Shown piece by piece: positions 1 through 7,885 of a stretch of DNA of 64,000 nt (position 1 is its first letter; every line of letters begins with the position of its first letter). This DNA comes from Verrucomicrobiaceae bacterium (GTDB lineage: Bacteria; Verrucomicrobiota; Verrucomicrobiia; Verrucomicrobiales; Verrucomicrobiaceae): the NCBI GenBank assembly GCA_015075365.1, contig JABTUN010000002.1, forward strand, positions 310,001 through 374,000, written 5' to 3'. Made by a program: the position numbers and the translations under genes. The notes under the pieces are model-generated. The model saw only the letters and a program-made list of their open reading frames with translations. It ran no database searches and had not been told where the DNA came from.

Positions 1-1176
1 CTCGATCATGAGCTGCGAAAGGTAATCCATCAGCGCGGGATTGGTGGCGACGGTGCTGTCGGTCATTTCATCGACCGGTTCGATCAAACCGATGCCGAAG
101 GCCTTTTTCCACATGCGGTTGGCGATCACGGTGGTGAAACGCGGGTTTTGCGGGTCGGTCATCCAGTCAGCAAAGGACTGGAGGGTGGTCTGGCCTTCCT
201 TCTGAACCGCCTCGTGACCGAACATGGCCTTCGCCGTGACCTTTTCGCCAGGCTTGCCATCGCTGTACTGGTAATCGTGCGGCAGCGTGGGCAGCTTGCC
301 CTCCTGCCATTGGGCGCTGGTGTAGCGCAGCGGCTTCATCACGTCCTGCATGGCCTGTTTGACCTTCTGCATGTCCTCGCGGCTCACTTCGGCCGTCTCG
401 GTCTTGGCGGGGCTTTTTTGCTCCGCCTGCATCTTCTTGATGTACTCCCGGCGCTCCTTCGGGTCCATGTTCGCGAGCAGCTTCTTGTCGAGTTGCTGCT
501 TCGGCTTCTCGGGTTTGGTTTCAAAACCGCGGCTGCGGGTGTCCATGCCATTGGTGAAGGCGGCCATATGGTAATAGTCCATCTGCGTCCATTTATCGAA
601 CGGATGGTTGTGGCACTGCGCGCAGACGATGCTGGTGCCGAGGAAGACCTGCACGGTATAGGCGAGGTGGTCGAGCTTGTTCTCATCGCGCTGCCAGAAG
701 CCGATGCTGCCGCTGTCCCACACGCCGCCCTCGGTGGTGAGGAGATTGCGCACCATCTGGTCGTAAGGCGTGTTGGCCTTGATCTGCTTCTTGAGCCACT
801 CTTCGTAGGCTTCGGCGGTGAGACGGCCCTTCACGTTGTCGGAGAGGCGCAGGATGTCCGCCCAGTAGTTGAACATGTGGCTGGTGTGGCCGTCGGAGGC
901 GAGCAGCGTGTCGATCAGCTTCATGCGCTTCTGCGGGTCGCTGGACTTCACGTAAGCCTGCACTTCTTCGAGCGTCGGGATGCGGCCCGCGATGTCGAGA
1001 TAGAGGCGGCGCACCAGGACCTCATCACTGGCGGGTGGATTCGGCTTCACGCCGGCCTTTTCCCAGCCTTTGGCGAGGAGTTCGTCGATTTTCTGGCTTT
1101 CAGCCAATGGTGCAGCCGGGAGGGAGGCGAGACCGAGGGCAAAGACCAGCACGGAGGAGAAACGAAGCGCGTTCAT
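1..1176 (-). CDS. DUF1549/DUF1553 secreted protein, 3' end outside window
   Basis: The reading frame enters from the left edge on the minus strand; its ATG is at 1174-1176 and the C-terminal part is missing. The N-terminus is a short signal peptide ending near LPAAPLA. A DUF1549 region follows with the family's CAQCHNHPFDKWTQ motif, which resembles a c-type haem or metal site. The visible end (NPRFTTVIANRMWKKAFGIGL, then EPVDEM) marks the start of DUF1553. These proteins are abundant and secreted in Verrucomicrobia and Planctomycetes, usually paired with a DUF1501 gene, and their reaction is unknown. A second complete member lies at 45703-48192 in this window. The partner DUF1501 gene would be expected just beyond the left edge. 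Confidence 0.9.
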   Translation of the reverse strand, partial: MNALRFSSVLVFALGLASLPAAPLAESQKIDELLAKGWEKAGVKPNPPASDEVLVRRLYLDIAGRIPTLEEVQAYVKSSDPQKRMKLIDTLLASDGHTSHMFNYWADILRLSDNVKGRLTAEAYEEWLKKQIKANTPYDQMVRNLLTTEGGVWDSGSIGFWQRDENKLDHLAYTVQVFLGTSIVCAQCHNHPFDKWTQMDYYHMAAFTNGMDTRSRGFETKPEKPKQQLDKKLLANMDPKERREYIKKMQAEQKSPAKTETAEVSREDMQKVKQAMQDVMKPLRYTSAQWQEGKLPTLPHDYQYSDGKPGEKVTAKAMFGHEAVQKEGQTTLQSFADWMTDPQNPRFTTVIANRMWKKAFGIGLIEPVDEMTDSTVATNPALMDYLSQLMIE

Positions 1177-1351
1177 AGTGGCGGGAGGGGGCTTTCAGCC
1201 GCCAAAACGCAAGGGCAGCATCATTCTTGCCTCAAATATGAGGCCCTGGGCCTCGCGATGTTTTGTGGTCGTCCGCTGCCCCCCGGTTGGAACGCTTTGA
1301 TGGGATTTCGGACTGGATGAGACCGGCATCCCGGCTAATCACGCCCGCATC

Positions 1352-2350
1352 ATGAGCACGATCACAAAGTCCGGCTTTTTGCAGTTCAAGAACACGGGAA
1401 ACCCGGCGGAGGTGCTGGGGGTGGCGGACCGCGAGGTGCCCGCGCCGAAGGGCCATGAGGTACGCGTCCGCGTGCGCTACGCGCCGGTGAACCCGGCGGA
1501 CCTGAACTTCATGGAGGGCACCTACGGACGCGCCGCCACGCCGCCATGCATCCCCGGCCACGAGGCCTGTGGCGAGGTGGATGCCGTGGGACCGGACGTG
1601 CAGTCGCTGGCGCCAGGGGATGTGGTGATACCGCTGCTGGGCACCGGTTGCTGGGCGCAGCACCTCACCGCGCCGGAGCATGCGTTTGCCAAGGTGCCAT
1701 CCCGCATTGATCCGGCGCAGGCGAGCATGCTGCGCGTGAATCCGGTGACGGCCTGGGTGATGCTGAAGGAGTTCGTGGACCTGCCGGAAGGCGCGTGGGT
1801 GGTGCAAAACGCGGCGAACTCCGGCGTGGGCCGCGCCTTGATCCAGATCGCCCGGCGTTTCGGCCTGAGGACGCTGAATTTCGTCCGGCGCGCGGAACTG
1901 GCGGACGAATTGAAGGCCCTGGGGGCGGATGAGGTCATCCTCGACACGGACGAAGGCGTGGCGCAGGCCAGGGCGATCCTCGGCAAGGCTCCCGTGAAGC
2001 TGGCGGCCAACGCGGTGGGCGGGGACAGCGCCATCCGCCTCATGGACGTGCTGTCCAGCGAGGGGACGATGGTCACCTACGGCGCGATGAGCCGCCGCAG
2101 CCTGAAAGTGCCGAACAAGTTTCTCATTTTCAAAAACCTGAGCCTGCGCGGCCTGTGGGTGACGAAATGGTTCGAGAAAGCCAGCCGTGAGCGCCTCTAC
2201 GACGTGCTGGAGCCCCTCACGGAGATGATTCTGGCCCACGAGCTCGTCACCGCCGTGGACTGCGTCATCCCCTACCGCGACTGCGCCCGCGCCATCATGC
2301 GCGCGCAGGAAAACAACCGCGGCGGGAAGGTGCTGCTGGACTTTGCATGA
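1352..2350 (+). CDS. MDR-family 2-enoyl thioester reductase-like oxidoreductase
   Basis: A 332-residue medium-chain dehydrogenase/reductase. The N-terminal GroES-like fold carries NPADLN at residues 47-52 and Tyr58 in GTYG, the pattern of the MECR/Etr1 enoyl-thioester reductases in which this Tyr is catalytic. A nucleotide-binding NSGVGR motif lies at 156-161. The zinc-ligand cysteines of alcohol dehydrogenases are absent. Likely role: NADPH-dependent reduction of a 2-enoyl thioester or a related quinone/enone. Specificity cannot be read from the sequence. The ATG at 1352 starts the conserved part. It is divergent from the DUF1549 gene, with a 175-bp gap holding both promoters. Confidence 0.8.
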   Translation: MSTITKSGFLQFKNTGNPAEVLGVADREVPAPKGHEVRVRVRYAPVNPADLNFMEGTYGRAATPPCIPGHEACGEVDAVGPDVQSLAPGDVVIPLLGTGCWAQHLTAPEHAFAKVPSRIDPAQASMLRVNPVTAWVMLKEFVDLPEGAWVVQNAANSGVGRALIQIARRFGLRTLNFVRRAELADELKALGADEVILDTDEGVAQARAILGKAPVKLAANAVGGDSAIRLMDVLSSEGTMVTYGAMSRRSLKVPNKFLIFKNLSLRGLWVTKWFEKASRERLYDVLEPLTEMILAHELVTAVDCVIPYRDCARAIMRAQENNRGGKVLLDFA

Positions 2351-2410
2351 GGTCCCGCGCGGCCGGGGCAATTTTCCTCTCGCACGCTCTCAAACGCTCG
2401 TCTATCTCGC

Positions 2411-3142
2411 GTGGTGGAAGACACGGACTACAAGGTCAAACTGGAGATTTTCGAGGGCCCCCTCGACCTGCTGCTATACCTCATCAAAAAGGAGGAGATC
2501 GAGATCTATGACGTGTCCCTGGAGCGCATCACGCGGCAGTACCTCGACTACATCGACACCTTCAAGATGCTGAACATCGAGCTGGCCAGCGAGTTCATCG
2601 TGATGGCGGCCAACCTGATGTACATCAAGAGCCGCGAGCTGCTGCCCAAGGACGTGCAGCCCCCGGACGAGGAGGCGGAGGAGGACGATCCGCGCTGGGA
2701 GCTCATCCGCCAGCTCGTCGAGTACAAAAAGTTCAAGGAGGCCGCCGGCTTCCTGGGGTTCCAGGAGGTCAAAAGCGACGAGTTCTTCGCAACCACCCCC
2801 GAAATGCCCGACCTGGAGGCACCCGTCATGTCCCTGGGACAGGTGGGCATTTTCGACCTCATCCGCGCCTTCCAGCGCGTGCTCAAGCGCTTCGAGAAGG
2901 CGGACGACTTCCGCGAGATCGTCAACGACCGCTTCACCGTGGCGGACAAGATCGAGGAGCTGCTCAACATCGTGCCGGTGGGCGGCCGCGTGCGGTTTGA
3001 GGAGCTTTTCACCAGTGCAAGCAGCCGCGGGGAGGTCATTGTGACCTTCCTGGCCATGCTGGAGCTCATCAAGCTCAACCACCTCCAGGTGGAGCAGGAG
3101 CAGCTCCTGGGAGAGATCGTCATCGTGCGCCCCGCGCTCTGA
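2411..3142 (+). CDS. scpA: Segregation and condensation protein A
   Basis: A 243-residue ScpA, the kleisin subunit that bridges SMC heads in bacterial condensin. The N-terminus has the diagnostic YKVKLEIFEGPLDLLLYLI segment followed by IEIYDVSLERITRQYLDYI, and the C-terminus has the winged-helix end (SRGEVIVTFLAMLELIKL). The start is GTG at 2411, with a second in-frame GTG at 2414; no ATG lies upstream. scpB is not adjacent: the next gene is comM-like, 75 bp downstream. Length is normal for the family. Confidence 0.95.
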   Translation: MVEDTDYKVKLEIFEGPLDLLLYLIKKEEIEIYDVSLERITRQYLDYIDTFKMLNIELASEFIVMAANLMYIKSRELLPKDVQPPDEEAEEDDPRWELIRQLVEYKKFKEAAGFLGFQEVKSDEFFATTPEMPDLEAPVMSLGQVGIFDLIRAFQRVLKRFEKADDFREIVNDRFTVADKIEELLNIVPVGGRVRFEELFTSASSRGEVIVTFLAMLELIKLNHLQVEQEQLLGEIVIVRPAL

Positions 3143-3217
3143 GGCGGGCCTCGGCGGGCCTTATCTTCCGAAATGCCCGCTTGCAGCGGCTCCGGCGTTT
3201 TCAATAATCCGGTGCTC

Positions 3218-4753
3218 ATGGTCGCCCGCACCTACTCCGCCACGCTTTCAGGCGTCAACGCCGTCGAAATCGAAATCGAGTCCCATGATGGCGGCGGAAA
3301 TCCCCGGATGCTCATCGTGGGACTGCCGGACGCCAGCGTGAAGGAAAGCCGCGAACGGGTCACCGCCGCCATCCAGAGCAGCGGATTCCTCATGAACGAC
3401 GGCGTCACCACGGTGAACCTGGCGCCCGCCGACCTGAAAAAAGAGGGTCCCGGCTTCGACCTGCCCATCGCCATCTCGCTCATCGCCCACCGCGCCCGCA
3501 TCCCCGTCGCCATGCTGGGGGAGACGGCCATGATCGGCGAACTGGCGCTCAATGGCGAGCTGCGCCCCGTGCGCGGCCTGCTGGCCGTGGCGCTTGAGGC
3601 GCGCTCCCGGGGGCGCAAACGGCTCCTCGTCCCGAAACGCGCCGCTCTGGAGGCCAGCGTCGTCGCCGGCATCGACATCATCGGCGTGGCCAACTTGCGC
3701 GAGGCCGTCGATTTCCTCAAAGGCGACCTCGAGATCGCTCCGGAACCCTGCCGGGCGTCCGAGTTCTTCGCCACAGCCTCGCACTACGACATCGATTTTT
3801 CCGATGTGAAAGGCCAGGGTGATGCGAAACGCGCCATCGAGGTGGCCGTGGCCGGCGGGCACAACATCCTCATGATCGGCCCTCCAGGCACCGGCAAGTC
3901 GATGATCGCCAAGCGGATCGCCTCCATCATGCCCGCGATGAGCGAGGAGGAGGCCATCGAGACAACCAAGATCCACTCTGCTGCGGGGCTTCTCACCGAA
4001 TCCAACGCCTTTGTGGGCACCCGGCCCTTCCGCGCGCCACATCACACCATCAGCGATGCCGGACTGCTCGGCGGCGGGACCAATCCCGGCCCGGGAGAGG
4101 TCTCGCTGGCGCACCATGGCGTTCTTTTTCTCGATGAACTGCCCGAATTCCGCCGCAGCACGCTCGAAGTGCTGCGCCAGCCGCTGGAGGACGGCAAGGT
4201 CACCATCTCGCGCGCCGCCGGCACCATGACCTTTCCCGCGCAGTTCATGCTCGTCGCCGCGATGAACCCCTGCCCGTGCGGCTTCTACGGCGACCTCAAG
4301 CGCGAATGCCGGTGCGGCCCGCCCATGATCCAAAAGTACCGGCAGCGCATCAGCGGGCCGCTGCTGGATCGCATCGACCTGCATGTCGAGGTGCCGCTCG
4401 TCGATTACAAGGCCCTGGCATCCGCCGACGGCGGTGAATCCTCCCAGGCCATCCGCCAGCGTGTGGAAAACGCGCGCGCGATCCAGCGGGAGCGCTTCGC
4501 CAGGAGCCACGGCGTGCATACCAACAGCACCATGACGCCACGACTCCTCAAAAAGCACTGCGAGCTCGACACCGCCTCCTCCGCACAACTGGAGCAGGCG
4601 ATGGCCGGGATGAATTTCAGCGCCCGCGCCCATGACCGCATCCTCAAGGTCGCACGCACCCTGGCGGACCTCTCCGGCAGTGACCGCATCACGGAGAACC
4701 ACATCCTGGAGGCCATCGGCTACCGCACGCTGGACCGCAATTTCTGGGCCTGA
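3218..4753 (+). CDS. comM: YifB/ComM family Mg-chelatase-like AAA+ ATPase
   Basis: A 511-residue protein from the ATG at 3218, whose start MVARTYSATLSG matches the usual YifB/ComM N-terminus. An in-frame ATG at 3173 would add 15 unrelated residues. Order: N-terminal ChlI/Lon-like domain, Walker A GPPGTGKS at about 221-228, Walker B LFLDE near 305, a Cys-rich insert (CPCGFYGDLKRECRCG), and the C-terminal Mg-chelatase helical domain. ComM is a hexameric helicase that promotes branch migration during natural transformation in proteobacteria; a comparable role here is inferred. It converges on gpsA with only 9 bp between stop codons. Confidence 0.93.
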   Translation: MVARTYSATLSGVNAVEIEIESHDGGGNPRMLIVGLPDASVKESRERVTAAIQSSGFLMNDGVTTVNLAPADLKKEGPGFDLPIAISLIAHRARIPVAMLGETAMIGELALNGELRPVRGLLAVALEARSRGRKRLLVPKRAALEASVVAGIDIIGVANLREAVDFLKGDLEIAPEPCRASEFFATASHYDIDFSDVKGQGDAKRAIEVAVAGGHNILMIGPPGTGKSMIAKRIASIMPAMSEEEAIETTKIHSAAGLLTESNAFVGTRPFRAPHHTISDAGLLGGGTNPGPGEVSLAHHGVLFLDELPEFRRSTLEVLRQPLEDGKVTISRAAGTMTFPAQFMLVAAMNPCPCGFYGDLKRECRCGPPMIQKYRQRISGPLLDRIDLHVEVPLVDYKALASADGGESSQAIRQRVENARAIQRERFARSHGVHTNSTMTPRLLKKHCELDTASSAQLEQAMAGMNFSARAHDRILKVARTLADLSGSDRITENHILEAIGYRTLDRNFWA

Positions 4754-4762
4754 GCCGCTCCC

Positions 4763-5764
4763 TCAATCCGTCTCCGGCCGCGGATCACGCGAAAGCAAGG
4801 CCTTCATGCCTTCTTTTGGCGGCTTGCCCTCGTGCAGCACCGCGTGGATCTCATCCAGCAGCGGCGTGCGGATGCCGCGCGCGCGGGCGGCCTGGTGAAG
4901 GCTGGCGGTGTTCCGCACGCCCTCGGCCACCATGCGGGTGCTGGCGACGATGTCCTCCAGCGCGCGCCCCTGGCCCAAAAGCAGGCCCACACGATGATTC
5001 CGGCTGTGCTCGGAGTAGCATGTCGCCACCAGATCGCCCACGCCGCTGAGGCCGGCGAACGTCTCCACCTTCCCGCCCATCGCCACGCCCAGGCGGGTCA
5101 TCTCCGCCAGCGCGCGCGTCACCAGCGCGGCAATGGCATTGTCTCCGAGCTTCATACCGCGCGCGATGCCGGCGGCGATCGCGTAGGGATTCTTCAAGGC
5201 CCCCGCCCACTCCGCACCGGTCACGTCCTCAATCGTGTAACAACGAAAAAAGGGCAGCGTGAAGCAAGCCTGGACCTGGCGTGCGATTTCGTCATCCGCG
5301 CAGGCCACCACGGCCGCCGTGGCCAGGCGTGCCGCCACCTCCTCCGCATGATTCGGCCCCGTGAGCACCGCCAGAGCGCTGGCGGGGAAAAATTCCGCGA
5401 TGATCTGGGTCATGCGCCTCCCGGTGTCCATCTCGATGCCCTTTGCGCACGAAACGACGACACGCGTTCCGCGCGCGGGCGTGCCGGCGATCATGCACGC
5501 GGCCTCGCGGAGGCCCGTGGACGGCACCACAAACACCAGCATGTCCGCCGGGCGCAAAAGGGCCGCGTCGGTCACGATTTCGACCTGTGGCGGCAGTTCG
5601 AGGTCCGGCAGGTAGCGCGCGTTCTTTCGCGTGGCGGCGATCTCGGCCATCAATGCCGCGTCACGCCCCCAAAACTGCACCTTCAGCCCGCGCAGGGCCA
5701 GCGTGGCCGCCAGGGCTGTTCCCCAGCTCCCGGCGCCGATGACGATGGCGGAGGTGATTTCCAT
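4763..5764 (-). CDS. gpsA: Glycerol-3-phosphate dehydrogenase [NAD(P)+]
   Basis: A 333-residue GpsA that reduces dihydroxyacetone phosphate to sn-glycerol-3-phosphate for phospholipid synthesis. The NAD(P) fingerprint GAGSWGTALA starts at residue 10, the GPNHAEEVA motif lies mid-protein, and the catalytic-lysine segment is AGALKNPYAIAAG. The gene sits 6 bp after plsY on the same strand, so the two genes that make and acylate glycerol-3-phosphate are cotranscribed. The ATG at 5762-5764 is the only start preceding the Rossmann motif. Confidence 0.96.
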   Translation of the reverse strand: MEITSAIVIGAGSWGTALAATLALRGLKVQFWGRDAALMAEIAATRKNARYLPDLELPPQVEIVTDAALLRPADMLVFVVPSTGLREAACMIAGTPARGTRVVVSCAKGIEMDTGRRMTQIIAEFFPASALAVLTGPNHAEEVAARLATAAVVACADDEIARQVQACFTLPFFRCYTIEDVTGAEWAGALKNPYAIAAGIARGMKLGDNAIAALVTRALAEMTRLGVAMGGKVETFAGLSGVGDLVATCYSEHSRNHRVGLLLGQGRALEDIVASTRMVAEGVRNTASLHQAARARGIRTPLLDEIHAVLHEGKPPKEGMKALLSRDPRPETD

Positions 5765-5770
5765 GCGGGA

Positions 5771-6421
5771 TCAGGCGGCGGGCTTCTTTTTGGCTCCGGC
5801 GCGGTTTTCCGTGCCGGCCAGCAGGCGCTGGATGTTTGCGCGATGCTTGTAGATCGCCAGCACCATCACCACGATGCCAAAGGCCAGCATCACGCCGTCC
5901 CACTGCCTCTCACGCCACATCACCAGCGCCATGGAGACGGGCACGGCCAGCGCGGCGGCAATCGACGCCAGCGAGACGTACTTCGTGGCAAAGAACAGAA
6001 CCAGCCACGCCGCCCAGCCGCCGAAAAACCCGGCCAGCGACATGCCAAGCAGCACGCCGGCGGTGGTGGCGATGCCCTTGCCGCCTTTGAACGACAAAAA
6101 AAACGTGAACATATGTCCCAACACAGCGGACAGACCACCCACGACCTTGGCCGTGGAGACCATCTGCATGTCCGCGCCGGTGGCAGTCATCCATCCGCTG
6201 GCGAGAAAGACCGGCAGCCAGCCTTTAAGCATGTCCAGGAGGAAGACCGGGATGCCGATCCCCTTCCCCAGCACGCGGATCACATTCGTGGCGCCGATGT
6301 TTCCGCTGCCATGCTGCCGGATGTCAATCCCCTTCATTTTTCCCGCCCAGTATCCGAACGGTAATGCGCCGCAGACATAGCCGCAGGCTGCGCTAAGGAG
6401 GAGTACGGTCGTGGTGGTCAT
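5771..6421 (-). CDS. plsY: Glycerol-3-phosphate acyltransferase PlsY
   Basis: A 216-residue integral membrane acyltransferase that transfers acyl from acyl-phosphate to glycerol-3-phosphate. The conserved motifs SGNIGATNV (near residue 38) and FKGGKGIATTAGV (mid-protein) are clear, and several hydrophobic segments span the length. The start is taken at 6421 (MTTTTVLLLSAACGYV), which begins with the first membrane helix; a longer frame to 6505 would add 28 hydrophilic residues and run into the upstream gene. The C-terminus is basic (AGAKKKPAA). It lies just upstream of gpsA in one unit. Confidence 0.93.
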   Translation of the reverse strand: MTTTTVLLLSAACGYVCGALPFGYWAGKMKGIDIRQHGSGNIGATNVIRVLGKGIGIPVFLLDMLKGWLPVFLASGWMTATGADMQMVSTAKVVGGLSAVLGHMFTFFLSFKGGKGIATTAGVLLGMSLAGFFGGWAAWLVLFFATKYVSLASIAAALAVPVSMALVMWRERQWDGVMLAFGIVVMVLAIYKHRANIQRLLAGTENRAGAKKKPAA

Positions 6422-6477
6422 GCGGTCGGGAAAGTTGTTCCAGTAGCCGATTCCCGGCTGTTTTGGCAAGCATTTCA

Positions 6478-7842
6478 TCACCTCACGGACTCCGCGGCGG
6501 CCCAATTCAGAAACGCCTCCAGATTCGTGTAACCGTCGCCGTCGGCATCGGCGCTGCCATCCGCGGCATCATCGGGATTAAGACCATGCCGCGTCTCCCA
6601 GTCGTCCGGCATGCCATCATGATCGCGATCCGACGGAGATGCGCCAGCCGCGAGTTCAGGCCAGCCGCCGACCTGCGCGGGTGAATCCACAGTGCGCGGC
6701 TTGTTTTGGCGAACATCGGCGATGATGCGCTCGTCCACGGCATCGCGCAGCGGGCGCAGGCAGCCTGCGTTGGTCAAAACGACCTCCATCACCTCGGAGG
6801 CGGCATGCGTGGTGACGAGCGGCGCTTCGTGGCGGTTTTGCGTGATCCATTTCCGGCCCTGGTTGGTCGCATTGACGAAAAGCTCCTCCGCCTGGTCGCC
6901 ACGCAGCCGCTTCGGACCGAGGTTGTCCTTCACGAACAGCGAAAACGTGCCGCCGCCAATCACTGCGAGTCCGTTCGCCAGTCCATCCGCCGCCGGGGCG
7001 CTCACGTGATTGCCGACGAAGTTCGCGGGCGAGTGGCCGAGTTCAGCATCAATCGCCATCGCCACCATCGCGGGCGTGAGCACGACGTTGTTCACCACAT
7101 CCACGACACCTTCCGCTTTGATGAGCGGATTGCGGCCGACATTGTGCGCCATGAGGTTGTGATGCACGGAGATGCGCTGGCCGCCTCTGGAGCCGATGAG
7201 CAGCCCTTTGCCCGGCAAACTCTGGTCGGGGCGGCTTTTGCGCAGTGCCTCGGCGATGACACACCACTGGATCGTGATGTCCTGCGCGTCATAGAAGGTC
7301 GAAACGACTTCATCGGTGGCCCAACTGAACGAGCAGTGGTCCACGATCACCCGCCGCGCGCCGAGGATTTGCAGCGCGTCCTTCACCTCGCTCGTGTCCG
7401 CCTCGCGACCGCTTTTCAGCGGCGGAAAGCCCGCATGCGGCCCCGGCCGGCTGCGCAGATGGCGGATGATGACATCGTGGCAGCCTTTCGCGATGGTCAG
7501 CGCGGAACGCGTGTTCGACGGATGCGTTTTCAGCGTGATGCCACCGCCCGGCGCGGTTTGTCCGGCGATGGTGATGAAAGGATGCGTCAGCACGATCTCC
7601 GTCATCAACTCAATCGTGCCGCCGGTCCGAAACACCACGATACGCGGCCCTTCCGCCTCAATCGCTGCCCGGAAACTGCCAGGTCCGGAGTCGTTGAGGT
7701 TCGTCACCTCGAACACACGCCCGCCGCGCCCGCCGATGGAGCCTGCGCCGAAGCCCTCCGCTCCAGGAAACGCGGGCACGGCGGCGTTCAACGGCAAACA
7801 GGCGCCAAGGCCGGTGAGCAGGATCGTTTTCAACGTGTGCAT
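6478..7842 (-). CDS. Secreted right-handed beta-helix polysaccharide (pectate-type) lyase
   Basis: About 454 residues with signal peptide MHTLKTILLTGLGACLPLNA and then FPGAEGFGAGSIGGRGG, the usual opening of PVC pectate-lyase-like proteins. A parallel beta-helix follows (GTIELMTEIVLTHPFITIAGQ; ITIQWCVIAEAL; ISVHHNLMAHNVGRNPL). The C-terminus carries a thrombospondin-3/EF-hand type calcium repeat (DRDHDGMPDDWE, DADGDGYTNLEAF), which in PVC proteins often ends secreted enzymes. Likely role: cleavage of acidic plant or algal polysaccharide outside the cell. The ATG at 7842 is chosen because the signal peptide begins there, not at the in-frame ATG at 7878. Confidence 0.83.
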   Translation of the reverse strand: MHTLKTILLTGLGACLPLNAAVPAFPGAEGFGAGSIGGRGGRVFEVTNLNDSGPGSFRAAIEAEGPRIVVFRTGGTIELMTEIVLTHPFITIAGQTAPGGGITLKTHPSNTRSALTIAKGCHDVIIRHLRSRPGPHAGFPPLKSGREADTSEVKDALQILGARRVIVDHCSFSWATDEVVSTFYDAQDITIQWCVIAEALRKSRPDQSLPGKGLLIGSRGGQRISVHHNLMAHNVGRNPLIKAEGVVDVVNNVVLTPAMVAMAIDAELGHSPANFVGNHVSAPAADGLANGLAVIGGGTFSLFVKDNLGPKRLRGDQAEELFVNATNQGRKWITQNRHEAPLVTTHAASEVMEVVLTNAGCLRPLRDAVDERIIADVRQNKPRTVDSPAQVGGWPELAAGASPSDRDHDGMPDDWETRHGLNPDDAADGSADADGDGYTNLEAFLNWAAAESVR

Positions 7843-7885
7843 GGCTTTCAAACGAGCGTCGCGGCAGTCAAATCGCACCGGACCA

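Noticed and set aside
4832..6364. Plus-strand open frame of 510 codons opposite gpsA and plsY.
   Set aside because: His/Arg/Gly-rich translation with no fold, lying exactly antisense to two clear genes.
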